Shown here: positions 34,038-41,788 of the stretch, one piece after another
How the letters are laid out: every line of letters starts with the position of its first letter
How positions within the stretch are numbered: position 1 is the stretch's first letter
Assembly: GCA_017849455.1 (NCBI GenBank)
Contig: JAFIGX010000022.1
Location: 372,001-436,000 of the forward strand
DNA: 64,000 nucleotides
From: Pseudobacter sp.
GTDB lineage: Bacteria; Bacteroidota; Bacteroidia; Chitinophagales; Chitinophagaceae
Direction: 5' to 3'
Notes under the pieces: generated by a model
Database searches by the model: none
The model's input: the letters and a program-made list of their open reading frames with translations, nothing else
What the model was told of the DNA's origin: nothing
Program-made: the position numbers and the translations under genes

Positions 34038-34872
34038 TTGCTTTTTGGGTAGTTTCGGTTACTGTGGTGAATAATTTCGCCACCGGTTTGAAATATTGTT
34101 CGCGGCTCCCGCTGTTGATGAGCCAATTGAACTGTTCATGCAGGGCCACCACTTTGCCGATGATCACGAGGGAGGGGGATATGAACTCCCTGCCTTTCAG
34201 GTTCGTGGCATATTCGTGAATATTCGTCGTATGCACATGCTGCAGGGGCGTAGTGGCCTGTTCCACCACTGCCAGCAGCTTATTGTCAGCAATATTATTT
34301 TTGGTGAGATTGGCAACCACGCCGTCCAGTGTTTCGGACGACATATAGAATACCAATGTATCATCGGTTGCCGCCAGCTCTTTCCAGTACGATTCCGTTA
34401 CCACGTCCGATTTATAATAAGTGAGAAAGCGTACGGCCGTGGCATGACCTCTTGCCGTGAGCGGAATGCCTGCATAGGCGGCAGCGCCCAGTGCGGCCGT
34501 TACACCCGGAATGATCTCATACGGGATGGCATGTTCTTTCAGGGTGAGCAATTCATCCAGGATGTTGGAGAAGATAGAAACATCCCCCCCTTTCAAACGC
34601 ACTACCAGCTTGCCCTGCAGGGCATATTCCACCAACAGTTCGTTGATCGATGATTGCGGTGTGGAAGCACCACGGCGGCATTGCTTGCCTACGGGAATGA
34701 TCTCCGCACCCGGCTTCACATATTCTTTCAATACCGTTTCACTCACAAGCCTGTCTGCCAGCACCACATCCGCCGACTGCAGGTAACGCAGCGCCTTCAG
34801 CGTGAGCAGCTCAGGATCTCCCGGGCCTGCACCGGCCAGGATCACTTTACCTGTTGTTGGATGGTTACTCAT
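34015..34872 (-). CDS. cobA: Uroporphyrinogen-III C-methyltransferase (SUMT)
   Basis: 285 residues. It methylates uroporphyrinogen III to precorrin-2, which the dehydrogenase domain of the fusion protein in this cluster would then oxidise toward sirohaem. Motifs: VILAGAGPGDPELLTLKALR at the N-terminus, VRLKGGDVSIF near residue 93, EIIPGVTAALGAAAYAGIPLTARG near 118-141, and VFYMS near 172. The C-terminal 30 residues extend past the usual domain end. The 3' end overlaps cysJ. A copy of the sulfur dyad lies just upstream of its start. Confidence 0.92.
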   Translation of the reverse strand: MSNHPTTGKVILAGAGPGDPELLTLKALRYLQSADVVLADRLVSETVLKEYVKPGAEIIPVGKQCRRGASTPQSSINELLVEYALQGKLVVRLKGGDVSIFSNILDELLTLKEHAIPYEIIPGVTAALGAAAYAGIPLTARGHATAVRFLTYYKSDVVTESYWKELAATDDTLVFYMSSETLDGVVANLTKNNIADNKLLAVVEQATTPLQHVHTTNIHEYATNLKGREFISPSLVIIGKVVALHEQFNWLINSGSREQYFKPVAKLFTTVTETTQKANEHVSRA

Positions 34873-34879
34873 TGTATTG

Positions 34880-34896
34880 TCTACTTTTTTAGTAGA
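34880..34896. promoter_or_regulatory. Sulfur-cluster dyad, site 2 (between epsC and SUMT)
   Basis: TCTAC-TTTTTTA-GTAGA, with complementary arms TCTACT/AGTAGA. It lies 8 bp upstream of the SUMT start and 19 bp after the epsC stop, so it could mark an internal regulated promoter for SUMT-cysJ-cysI. It matches the dyads at 28768, 38669 and 38904. Confidence 0.55.
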
Positions 34897-34914
34897 TAAT
34901 TAGATCAAAAAAAA

Positions 34915-35769
34915 TCAATGCTTTACCCCATTGCGTGCGCCCAGTATCTCATTCACTGCTTCTGTAAAAGAGAAATCCTTCTTCGCCACCACTTCGCTTT
35001 TATGATAGACCAGCGATGCGGGCGGCACGCTATAGGTGATCCATACATTGCCACCGATGGTGCTGTTATGTCCGATCACGGTCCCGCCACCCAGGATCGT
35101 TGCCCCTGAATAAATGATCACATTGTCTTCGATGGTCGGATGGCGCTTACCTGTTGCCTTATCCCTGGTGCTGCTTAAAGCGCCGAGCGTAACACCCTGG
35201 TATATTTTTACATTATTACCGATCTGTGCTGTTTCACCGATCACGATGCCTGTGCCATGGTCGATGAAAAATGATTCCCCGATAGCAGCGCCCGGGTGGA
35301 TATCGATGCCCGTTTTACCATGCGCATATTCCGTGAAGAGCCTGGGCAGGATCTTCAGCTCCTGCTCCCATAACTGGTGGGCGAAACGGTACACCGAGAT
35401 GGCGAAAAAACCTGGATAGGCCACGATCACTTCCTCTATACTTTCTGCAGCGGGGTCGAACTGCGAGATGGCCGCAGCATCTTTTAGTAGTAATTCATGA
35501 ATGCCGGGCAATGCTGCAAAAAAATTATCGGTGATCTCCTGGCTGCGGTTGCCTTCGCGGACCACATCATACACGAGAGTGGATAAATGGCTTTTGAGCG
35601 ATTCGAACTCCTTCTCGAATTCTGCATATTGCTGGTGCTTACCGGTACGTGGAACGAAGAGAATATTGAACAGTTGCTCGATGAACTGCTCCGTGAATAC
35701 CTTATCCGGAAAGGCAGTTGATGCCTTCTGATTTTGCTGGTACAATTTTTTTACGAATCCTGCGCTCAT
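34915..35769 (-). CDS. epsC: Serine O-acetyltransferase (EpsC/CysE type)
   Basis: 284 residues. It activates serine for cysteine synthesis. The N-terminal helical domain (to about 150) is followed by the left-handed beta-helix acetyltransferase with conserved GIDIHPGAAIGESFFIDHGTGIVIGETA and KRHPTIEDNVIIYSGATILGG. The HGTGIVIGE motif with catalytic His is intact. The C-terminus keeps going past the last hexapeptide repeats (SFTEAVNEILGARNGVKH). It lies between cysN and SUMT. Confidence 0.92.
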   Translation of the reverse strand: MSAGFVKKLYQQNQKASTAFPDKVFTEQFIEQLFNILFVPRTGKHQQYAEFEKEFESLKSHLSTLVYDVVREGNRSQEITDNFFAALPGIHELLLKDAAAISQFDPAAESIEEVIVAYPGFFAISVYRFAHQLWEQELKILPRLFTEYAHGKTGIDIHPGAAIGESFFIDHGTGIVIGETAQIGNNVKIYQGVTLGALSSTRDKATGKRHPTIEDNVIIYSGATILGGGTVIGHNSTIGGNVWITYSVPPASLVYHKSEVVAKKDFSFTEAVNEILGARNGVKH

Positions 35770-35803
35770 GTTGGTTGTGTTTTAAAATTTACTGTTTCAT
35801 GAG

Positions 35804-37045
35804 TTATTGTATCATGCAGGCCCCTACCGTTACATGGCTGGTCTCATCGATCAGGATAGCGCCGCCATTGGCCCTTAACGTCTTGTACGGATCATAGGGT
35901 ACCGGGCTGGCCGTTTTGATGGTGACTTTGATCACATCGTTCAACACTGCCTGTTGCGGGTAGGCTTCCTGCTGAAGCGTGTTCACATCGAGCTTATATT
36001 CGATCTCGCGCACCACAGCCCTTACTACGCGACTGTTGAGCTGCAATAAATATTTATTACCGGGGACCAACGGCTTGTTGTCCATCCAGCAGAGCAGTAC
36101 TTCCAGCTCCTGCGAGCTGCCGGGCTTCCGGCCATTGTTGGCGATCACATCGCCCCGGCTGATATCGATATCATCGTTCAGGTGAAGCACCACACTTTGC
36201 GGAGCATAAGCTTCTTCCACTTCCCTGCCACCGATCTCGATCGCTTTGATGGTACTGCGGCTACCCGAAGGTTGTATCGTCACTTCATCCCCTTTGCGAT
36301 AGATGCCGCTGATGATCTTGCCGGCATAGCCGCGATAATCGTGCAGGTCATCGCTTTGAGGGCGGATCACATATTGCACGGGAAACCTTCCATTGACGAG
36401 ATCGATGTCCCGCTGCACTTCCACCTCTTCGAGGAACTGCAAGAGGGAGGAACCTTCATACCAGTCAAGCCTGACTGATCTTTCCACGATGTTATCGCCA
36501 TGGAGTGCGCTGATGGGGATATAGGTGATATCCTTCAATCCCAGCGACTGCGCCACTTTGGAATAATCGATCACGATATTATTGTACACGTCCTGTGAAT
36601 AGTTCACCATGTCCATTTTATTGATGGCCACTATCACATGCGGTATATTCAGGAGGGAGGTGATGATGGAATGGCGGCGGGTTTGCTCCACTACTCCATT
36701 ACGCGCATCGATGAGGATAATGGCCAGGTCGGCATTGGAAGCGCCGGTGACCATATTGCGGGTATACTGGATATGCCCGGGCGCATCCGCGATGATGAAC
36801 TTACGTTTGGGAGTAGAGAAATATTTATAGGCCACATCGATGGTGATGCCCTGTTCTCTTTCCGCACGAAGCCCGTCGGTGAGCAAGGCCAGGTCTATCT
36901 CTCCTTCTTCCTTGTTCCTGCTCTGCTTTTCGATCGCTTCGAGCTGATCGATCATGATGCTCTTGCTATCGTACAGTAATCGTCCGATCAGGGTGCTTTT
37001 CCCGTCATCTACACTTCCGGCAGTAATGAAACGCAACAGGTCCAT
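35804..37045 (-). CDS. cysN: Sulfate adenylyltransferase GTPase subunit
   Basis: 413 residues from the ATG at 37045 (MDLLRFITAGSVDDGKSTL). The frame continues to 37192 but those 49 residues overlap cysD and do not fit the family. It is an EF-Tu-like GTPase that drives APS formation by CysD: G1 GSVDDGKST, G3 DAPGHIQYTRNM, G4 AINKMDMV, then translation-factor-type domains 2 and 3. No APS kinase (CysC) domain is fused. cysD ends 31 bp upstream. Confidence 0.94.
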   Translation of the reverse strand: MDLLRFITAGSVDDGKSTLIGRLLYDSKSIMIDQLEAIEKQSRNKEEGEIDLALLTDGLRAEREQGITIDVAYKYFSTPKRKFIIADAPGHIQYTRNMVTGASNADLAIILIDARNGVVEQTRRHSIITSLLNIPHVIVAINKMDMVNYSQDVYNNIVIDYSKVAQSLGLKDITYIPISALHGDNIVERSVRLDWYEGSSLLQFLEEVEVQRDIDLVNGRFPVQYVIRPQSDDLHDYRGYAGKIISGIYRKGDEVTIQPSGSRSTIKAIEIGGREVEEAYAPQSVVLHLNDDIDISRGDVIANNGRKPGSSQELEVLLCWMDNKPLVPGNKYLLQLNSRVVRAVVREIEYKLDVNTLQQEAYPQQAVLNDVIKVTIKTASPVPYDPYKTLRANGGAILIDETSHVTVGACMIQ

Positions 37046-37076
37046 AATTAATACATTTATCGTTTGTTGTGCATTG

Positions 37077-37985
37077 TTAAAAATATCCATTCTTCTTTCT
37101 GTCTTCCATGGCAGCTTCGGATACCTTATCGTCGATCCGGGTCTCGCCGCGCTCACTGGTCTTGGTAGCCGTGATCTCGCGAATAATATCATCGATGTTG
37201 CCGGCAGCGGATTCCACGGCTGCGGTACAGGTCATATCGCCCACTGTACGGTAACGCACTTTTTTGGTGAGAACGGTATCGGTATCATCGAGCTGGATGA
37301 ATTCGGATACTGCTACCAGTTGTCCTTCATGCTCGATCACCGGCCGCTCATGTGCAAAATAAATGGAAGGCAATGCGATCTGTTCACGACGGATATAGTT
37401 CCATACATCGAGCTCCGTCCAGTTACTGATCGGGAACACACGCACGTTCTCTCCTTTGTGTATCCTGCCGTTGTAAGTATTCCATAGCTCAGGGCGCTGG
37501 CGTTTGGGGTCCCACTGCCCGAATTCATCACGCACCGAAAAGATCCTTTCCTTGGCCCTTGCTTTTTCCTCATCGCGCCGGGCGCCGCCGATGCAGGCGT
37601 CGAATTTGAATTCTTCGATCGTGTCGAGCAGGGTGTAGGTCTGCAGGGCATTGCGGCTGGCGAATTTTCCTCTCGGTTCGGTGAGCTGTTTGGTGCGGAT
37701 GGTATCTTCCACTTTCCGCACGATAAGTTTTTCACCCAGTTCCTGCACCAATGCATCGCGGAAGTCGAGGGCTTCCTGGAAATTATGGCCGGTGTCGATA
37801 TGCACCAGCGGGAAAGGGAATTTACCCGGGCGAAAGGCCTTCAGGGCCAGGTGCACCAGGGTAATGGAATCTTTTCCGCCGGAGAACAACAATGCCGGTC
37901 TTTCAAACTGGCCTGCTACTTCCCGGAGGATATGAATGGCCTCTGATTCCAACTGATCGAGATAATCTAACCGATACGCACTCAT
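37077..37985 (-). CDS. cysD: Sulfate adenylyltransferase subunit 2
   Basis: 302 residues, PP-loop ATP pyrophosphatase fold that forms APS from sulfate and ATP. The ATP loop is FSGGKDSITLVHLALKAF near residue 34; LVHIDTGHNFQEALDFRD near 60 and GGARRDEEKARAKERIFS near 133 are conserved. The C-terminal segment is full (RKKNGYF ending). Located between cysH and cysN with short gaps (17 and 31 bp), so co-transcribed. Confidence 0.95.
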   Translation of the reverse strand: MSAYRLDYLDQLESEAIHILREVAGQFERPALLFSGGKDSITLVHLALKAFRPGKFPFPLVHIDTGHNFQEALDFRDALVQELGEKLIVRKVEDTIRTKQLTEPRGKFASRNALQTYTLLDTIEEFKFDACIGGARRDEEKARAKERIFSVRDEFGQWDPKRQRPELWNTYNGRIHKGENVRVFPISNWTELDVWNYIRREQIALPSIYFAHERPVIEHEGQLVAVSEFIQLDDTDTVLTKKVRYRTVGDMTCTAAVESAAGNIDDIIREITATKTSERGETRIDDKVSEAAMEDRKKNGYF

Positions 37986-38002
37986 AGTCTATGTTGAATA
38001 GT

Positions 38003-38722
38003 TTAATTCGCATTCAGATGCAATCCGCATTCTTTCTTACCGGCGTCTTCCCACCACCATCTTCCGGCGCGGAAATCTTCGCCGGGCCTGATGGCCCTCG
38101 TACAGGGCGCACAACCGATGCTCACAAAACCTTTATCGTGCAGAGGATTGTAAGGAACATTGTTCAGATCGATATATTGGCGCACCTGCTCTGTTGTCCA
38201 GTGCAGGAGCGGATTGTATTTCACGATATTGTTGGCGGCATCCCATTCGATCAGTTCATGATGCTGGCGGTCAGGTGAATGTTCGGCACGAAGGCCGGTG
38301 ATCCAGATCTGGTTTCCCTGCAGCGCGCGCTTCAGCGGCTCCACTTTCCGGATATGACAGCACAGTTTCCTGTTCTCTACCGATTCATAGAATGCATTGG
38401 GCCCTTTCTGTTGCAGGAAATTTTCCAGTTGCCTGAAATCGGGGAAATATGCCTTGATGGACGTATGATATTTTTCATTGGTGCTGTTCCAGACCGAATA
38501 GGTCTCGGCGAAGAGACGGCCGGTATCCAGCGTGAAGAGTGTAATGGGTAGATCATTGCCCAGGATCTCATGAGCGATCACCTGATCTTCAAAACTGAAG
38601 CTGGTGGAAAAAGTGATATGCCCAGGAAACCGCTGTGACAAAAGCTTTAAGAACTCCGTGAAGTTTAGTCTACCTGAGTAGTAGGTTAATTCTTGAATAT
38701 AATCCGGGATTGTTGAGTTCAT
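38003..38722 (-). CDS. cysH: APS/PAPS reductase
   Basis: 239 residues. Reduces activated sulfate to sulfite with thioredoxin. STSFSFEDQVIAHEIL and TLFTLDTGRLFAETY are the substrate loops. Cys121-Cys122 (KLCCHIRKVEPL) plus Cys204-x2-Cys207 (GCAPCTRAI) are the four [4Fe-4S] ligands of APS-type enzymes, and the C-terminal ECGLH carries the catalytic Cys232. This pattern, with no APS kinase nearby, indicates APS as substrate. The first gene of the minus-strand cluster. Codons 13-18 overlap a copy of the sulfur dyad. The ATG at 38722 is needed to keep the N-terminal helix. Confidence 0.93.
   Translation of the reverse strand: MNSTIPDYIQELTYYSGRLNFTEFLKLLSQRFPGHITFSTSFSFEDQVIAHEILGNDLPITLFTLDTGRLFAETYSVWNSTNEKYHTSIKAYFPDFRQLENFLQQKGPNAFYESVENRKLCCHIRKVEPLKRALQGNQIWITGLRAEHSPDRQHHELIEWDAANNIVKYNPLLHWTTEQVRQYIDLNNVPYNPLHDKGFVSIGCAPCTRAIRPGEDFRAGRWWWEDAGKKECGLHLNAN
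38669..38685. promoter_or_regulatory. Sulfur-cluster dyad, site 3 (inside cysH coding start)
   Basis: TCTAC-CTGAGTA-GTAGG. It fits the TCTAC-N6A-STAGR form of the sites at 28768 and 34880 but lies within codons 13-18 of cysH (TYYSGR on the protein). It may be an intragenic operator below the promoter, or a chance match. Confidence 0.4.
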
Positions 38723-38746
38723 ATTGCATCGAGTTCAATGGACGTT

Positions 38747-38754
38747 CAAATATA
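38747..38754 (-). promoter_or_regulatory. Candidate -7 box of the cysH promoter
   Basis: CAAATATA on the plus strand is TATATTTG on the minus strand, a full TAnnTTTG match, 25 bp upstream of the cysH ATG. No TTTG -33 element is found at 19-22 bp spacing, which may mean activator dependence. Confidence 0.45.
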
Positions 38755-38903
38755 AGGAACAGGGAGCAGAGGGAAATTGTACGCTGGCATAGTATCAACA
38801 GCTACAACAGGAGTTGCAACAACAGGTGATACACATATATCGGATGGTAGGAACAACTGGCATGGAACAAAGATAAGCCAGATGCCGGAACTGCAAAATT
38901 TTT

Positions 38904-38920
38904 TCTACCAATTTAGTGGA
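38904..38920. promoter_or_regulatory. Sulfur-cluster dyad, site 4 (upstream of cysH)
   Basis: TCTAC-CAATTTA-GTGGA: same 5-7-5 layout and the same A at the end of the spacer as the other sites, one base off in the right half. It is about 180 bp upstream of cysH and only 17 bp from the target site of the transposon. Confidence 0.4.
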
Positions 38921-38936
38921 CTAATAACCGCTTTAA

Positions 38937-38944
38937 CAAAACCT
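38937..38944. repeat. Target-site duplication, left copy
   Basis: CAAAACCT, directly outside the left terminal inverted repeat. The identical 8 bp recur at 43605-43612 outside the right repeat. Eight bp is the duplication length known for IS1595-family elements. Confidence 0.9.
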
Positions 38945-38969
38945 GGCAACTATATATGAGTTGGGACAA
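38945..38969 (+). repeat. Left terminal inverted repeat of the transposon
   Basis: 25 bp, identical to the reverse complement of 43580-43604. It starts GGCAAC and contains TATATATGAG followed by TTGGGACAA. Divergence begins right after this block on the inner side (GGGAATT versus CGGTTTT). Confidence 0.92.
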
Positions 38970-39023
38970 GGGAATTAAACAGAAAACAATGAGCAAATTG
39001 CAAATTGTGGAGAGGGTGATGGA

Positions 39024-39308
39024 TTAGTAGCGATTCTTTTTTGAAGTGGGATAATGCTTTTCCTTAATTATAGTAGCAATTTTTTCATATTCTTTGCATT
39101 CGTCTGGAACATCAATGTATAATTGATGGCACATGTTACAAACGGAATAGCATTTTACTGGGCGCTCATCAATGGGAGTATTGTAAAAGACATGACTATC
39201 ACTCCGCGGACTTTTGATCTTTATTACGTTGCCATGCGAATCCTCTGGGAGAGGTTCAATCTTGCAATCCTGCGATATCATCCAATCATAAAAATCGGCT
39301 CTCGTCAT
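39024..39308 (-). CDS. Unknown 94-residue protein, partner of HicB-like gene (candidate toxin)
   Basis: 94 residues starting MTRADFYDWMISQDCKIEP. The gene begins 1 bp after the stop of the HicB-like gene, so the two are translated from one message. Charged, with IKIKSPRSDSHVFYNTPIDERPVK in the middle and three clustered cysteines (CYSVCNMC, residues 53-60). HicA toxins are small double-stranded-RNA-binding-fold proteins that pair with HicB, and the SDSHVFY segment could match the HicA strand carrying the catalytic His; the resemblance is weak. The protein is longer than HicA and has extra Cys residues. Function not assigned beyond context. Confidence 0.55.
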   Translation of the reverse strand: MTRADFYDWMISQDCKIEPLPEDSHGNVIKIKSPRSDSHVFYNTPIDERPVKCYSVCNMCHQLYIDVPDECKEYEKIATIIKEKHYPTSKKNRY

Positions 39309-39309
39309 A

Positions 39310-39561
39310 TCAGGCCAAAGCTAAATTGAAAGATTTTGTTATCACATTATTATCCATGTTACAATCGCTGCCTTTATTCAGTTCCTGATTTTTTTGATGC
39401 TCGAAAACAACCTTTACAGCATGAATAAGGTTTTTTGTTGCTTCTTCCTCTGTATCTCCTTCCGCAATGATATTTGGCAACTGAGCAAAGAAAGCAGTAA
39501 ATCCTTTACTACTTGGGTCTTGCACAAAGATGCCGGTCAATGGCAAAGTTTCACGGTTCAT
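39310..39561 (-). CDS. HicB-like antitoxin
   Basis: 83 residues. LTGIFVQDPSSKGFTAFFAQLPNIIAEGDTEEEATKNLIHAV is the partial-RNase-H fold of HicB proteins (strand, GF/YTA..P...GDT.EEA..N). The C-terminal part is short and lacks a clear ribbon-helix-helix or HTH, so DNA binding is uncertain. It precedes the 94-residue partner on the same strand. HicB antitoxins neutralise HicA RNases; here the partner is atypical. Confidence 0.75.
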   Translation of the reverse strand: MNRETLPLTGIFVQDPSSKGFTAFFAQLPNIIAEGDTEEEATKNLIHAVKVVFEHQKNQELNKGSDCNMDNNVITKSFNLALA

Positions 39562-39694
39562 AGCTTTTTGTTTTCTGAATTTGAAACGTAAAATAAAGCA
39601 AAAATGTTGCTATAATCAGTGCCGCCCCTCAAATATTGACCCAAAAATGGAGTTGATTAACGTAAATATAAGAAATTTTCTAGATACCGAATGA

Positions 39695-39718
39695 GGAAAG
39701 GGGTTATAGCCCCTTTCC
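39695..39718 (-). terminator. Stem-loop over the transposase stop codon
   Basis: GGAAAGGGG (39695-39703), loop TTATAG, CCCCTTTCC (39710-39718): a perfect 9-bp stem. The transposase stop TAA (39706-39704) lies in the loop. No T-run follows on the minus strand, so it may act as an mRNA 3'-end stabiliser or a block to readthrough into the HicB pair. Confidence 0.5.
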
Positions 39719-40627
39719 AATCAATTGATCGTACTTCAATCGTCCGCTGCTATTTTTAACCGATCGCTCAAATCTTTCATGATCTTTGATGTGCCGACTG
39801 TTATAGCGGGCTGCAAATTCATCACAGTACCGCTGTAAGTGTTCCCTGCTTACATTATGATATATGCCGTAAATACCCCTTTTTAACTGGCTCCAAAAGT
39901 TTTCTATACCGTTGGTGTGGAAGCCGTTCTTTACGTATTCTCCCGCTTGGTGATCTACTATAACATGGGTAAACTCATTGCTCTTTCCCAAATAGGCATA
40001 CAGAGCATGACCATCCGTTACCATAGTAGAACCTTGTTCAACATATTTATCTATTAACTGATTGACTGCTTTTTTACTTACCCATTCTGTTACATTAGCA
40101 CTTACTTTTCCTCCAGTTTCAACTATACCAATGACCGGCGTTTTTAATGTCTTGGTCTCTTTTAGGTTCTTAGCTTTCTTATTAGCGTGTTTATTTTTTT
40201 CCAAACCTCCCACATAAGTTTCATCAATCTGTACTTCATTTTTCAGCATATAGGGTGCTTTCTCTCTCAGCATTTCACGAACACGATGAAGGACGAACCA
40301 AGCCGTTTTTTGGGTGATCCCCAGTTGCCTGTGCAATTGCAAAGAACTGATACCTTTCTTACTGGAAGTACACAGGTAAATGGCCGCAAACCAGTTTCTC
40401 AGACTCACCTTTGAGTTCTCGTAGATTGTACCTACTGTTACTGTGAACTTCTTAAAACACTCCTTATTGCGACATTTATAGCCCCTGTTCGTCTTATAGG
40501 GCTTTTCGGCTCCGCAAAACGGACAAACAGGGTTACCGTTCCAGCGTTGCTGTTCCAGATACTCCCGGCAGGTTTGTTCATCCTTGAAGTAGTCAAATAA
40601 TTGGGGAAGCGTTTTGAAGTATTGCAT
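39704..40627 (-). CDS. IS1595-family transposase (ISXO2-like)
   Basis: 307 residues. N-terminal zinc ribbon with Cys35-x2-Cys38 and Cys52/Cys57 (PVCPFCGAEKPYKTNRGYKC), a helix-turn-helix-like stretch (ISSLQLHRQLGITQKTAWFVLHRVREML), and an ISXO2-like catalytic core with Asp135 (QIDETYVGG), Asp205 (TMVTDGHALY) and Asn239/Glu242 (HTNGIENFWSQLKRG). It is intact and full length. It should act on the terminal repeats at 38945 and 43580. A TIR-like sequence lies in its own promoter region. Confidence 0.93.
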   Translation of the reverse strand: MQYFKTLPQLFDYFKDEQTCREYLEQQRWNGNPVCPFCGAEKPYKTNRGYKCRNKECFKKFTVTVGTIYENSKVSLRNWFAAIYLCTSSKKGISSLQLHRQLGITQKTAWFVLHRVREMLREKAPYMLKNEVQIDETYVGGLEKNKHANKKAKNLKETKTLKTPVIGIVETGGKVSANVTEWVSKKAVNQLIDKYVEQGSTMVTDGHALYAYLGKSNEFTHVIVDHQAGEYVKNGFHTNGIENFWSQLKRGIYGIYHNVSREHLQRYCDEFAARYNSRHIKDHERFERSVKNSSGRLKYDQLIGKGL

Positions 40628-40644
40628 GTTTTAAAGATATACAT

Positions 40645-40675
40645 CAAAGATACAGTTTGTCCCAATATATACCTA
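40645..40675 (-). promoter_or_regulatory. Transposase promoter with a TIR-like sequence
   Basis: CAAAGATA at 40645-40652 is TATCTTTG on the minus strand, a full -7 match 18 bp before the transposase start. Just upstream, TTTGTCCCAATATATACC (about 40657-40674) resembles the TIR block TTGTCCCAACTCATATATAG. Such an internal copy could let the transposase bind and repress its own promoter. That is inference. Confidence 0.45.
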
Positions 40676-40727
40676 ATTTATTGATTTATTTTTTCTAACT
40701 TTATGGTAGATATTGATAAATCCTATC

Positions 40728-41375
40728 ATGACTAAATCGCTTAATATAACACCCAAGCTAGGAGAAGGGGTATTTCTTCCGATGGATGTGGCTCAAATAT
40801 TAAACCTGCCCTATCCCAAAGTCTATCATTGGATAAGAGATTTTTGGGGAAATTATACTTTTGGGGAAAAGAGAAACAAAGCTGTTAATTTCCATACCCT
40901 GATTGAGTTTTATATTTACTACCAGTTACGACTGAGAAACATTTCCCCTCAAAAAATTAAAGCGGCACACAAGACAATTGCGCAGGATTTGAAAACAGCC
41001 TTCCCGTTCGCCCACTCAGAAATAAGTACAATAGGAAAAGATATTTGGTATGAGAGATTGGGGGTCATATTGAAAGCAGATGGCAGCTACCAATTAAATA
41101 TTCAAGAGTTCATCAAACCATTTCTCAAAAAGATAGAATTTGATAAGAATAATGTTGCTAAAAGATACTTCCCTTTGGAAAAATCAAAAGAAATTGTGGT
41201 TGATCCATCCCATCAGTTTGGGCTACCTACTATTACAGGTACTAACATACAAGCTAAGGCAATCCTGAATTTATATAAAAGCGGTGAACAGATAGAAAGT
41301 ATTCGTGGGTTATACGATTTAACCGAAAGACAAGTGAAGGATGCAATCCTTTTTTATAACAAAAGTGCAGCTTAA
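40728..41375 (+). CDS. DUF433-domain antitoxin with N-terminal MerR-like helix-turn-helix
   Basis: 215 residues from the ATG at 40728 (MTKSLNITPKLGEG); a TTG five codons upstream is less likely. The N-part (VFLPMDVAQILNLPYPKVYHWIRDFWG) looks like a winged-helix DNA-binding domain. The C-part (about 155-215: VVDPSHQFGLPTITGTNIQAKAILNLYKSGEQIESIRGLYDLTERQVKDAILFY) is DUF433 (COG2442). DUF433 proteins are predicted antitoxins paired with PIN-like DUF5615 proteins. Its stop TAA shares its last A with the ATG of the PIN-like gene. Probably autoregulates the pair. Confidence 0.8.
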   Translation: MTKSLNITPKLGEGVFLPMDVAQILNLPYPKVYHWIRDFWGNYTFGEKRNKAVNFHTLIEFYIYYQLRLRNISPQKIKAAHKTIAQDLKTAFPFAHSEISTIGKDIWYERLGVILKADGSYQLNIQEFIKPFLKKIEFDKNNVAKRYFPLEKSKEIVVDPSHQFGLPTITGTNIQAKAILNLYKSGEQIESIRGLYDLTERQVKDAILFYNKSAA

Positions 41376-41782
41376 TGCTCTTTATCTTTGATGAAAATTA
41401 TTCTAAAAAAATTGCTGAGGCTTTTAAGATATTAGAGAGCGGCAATACAAAGAGTTCTATTCCAGTTAAAGTGGAGCATATCACTAATCTTGTTGCTTCA
41501 GGATCAGTAGATGAAGATGTTGTAAGGGCTGCAGGCCGACACAAAGGAATAATTTTTACTAAAGACAAAGATTTTAGAACAATACGGGCATTAAAAAGTC
41601 TCTATAGAGAATGTGAAGTCGGAGTAACGTTTTTTAAGCAGTATAAAAATGGTATTTCTTTTTGGGATAATGTTAAAGTATTGGTAGATAATTGGGAAAA
41701 AATTAAAGCAGTTTTAGCTGATGATACACCTCCTTACGTCTATCAAATAGACATGAAAGGAATCCAAAGATTTGATTTTTGA
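41375..41782 (+). CDS. PIN-like DUF5615 protein (predicted toxin)
   Basis: 135 residues starting MLFIFDENYSKK. The acidic residues of the PIN-like fold are in FDENYS (Asp6, Glu7), DEDVVRAAGRHKGIIFTKDKDF (Asp46-Asp48, Asp64, Asp66), matching the 'DEN...DEdil..A....iiTkDkDF' pattern of COG4634/DUF5615. These are predicted RNases. Overlaps the upstream antitoxin stop by one base (TAATG). The last 25 residues (PPYVYQIDMKGIQRFDF) extend the usual domain. Confidence 0.82.
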   Translation: MLFIFDENYSKKIAEAFKILESGNTKSSIPVKVEHITNLVASGSVDEDVVRAAGRHKGIIFTKDKDFRTIRALKSLYRECEVGVTFFKQYKNGISFWDNVKVLVDNWEKIKAVLADDTPPYVYQIDMKGIQRFDF

Positions 41783-41788
41783 TCTATT

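Noticed and set aside
37046..37192. 49-residue N-terminal extension of cysN
   Set aside because: Overlaps cysD codons and does not resemble the family; MDLLRFITAGSVDDGKST is the usual start.
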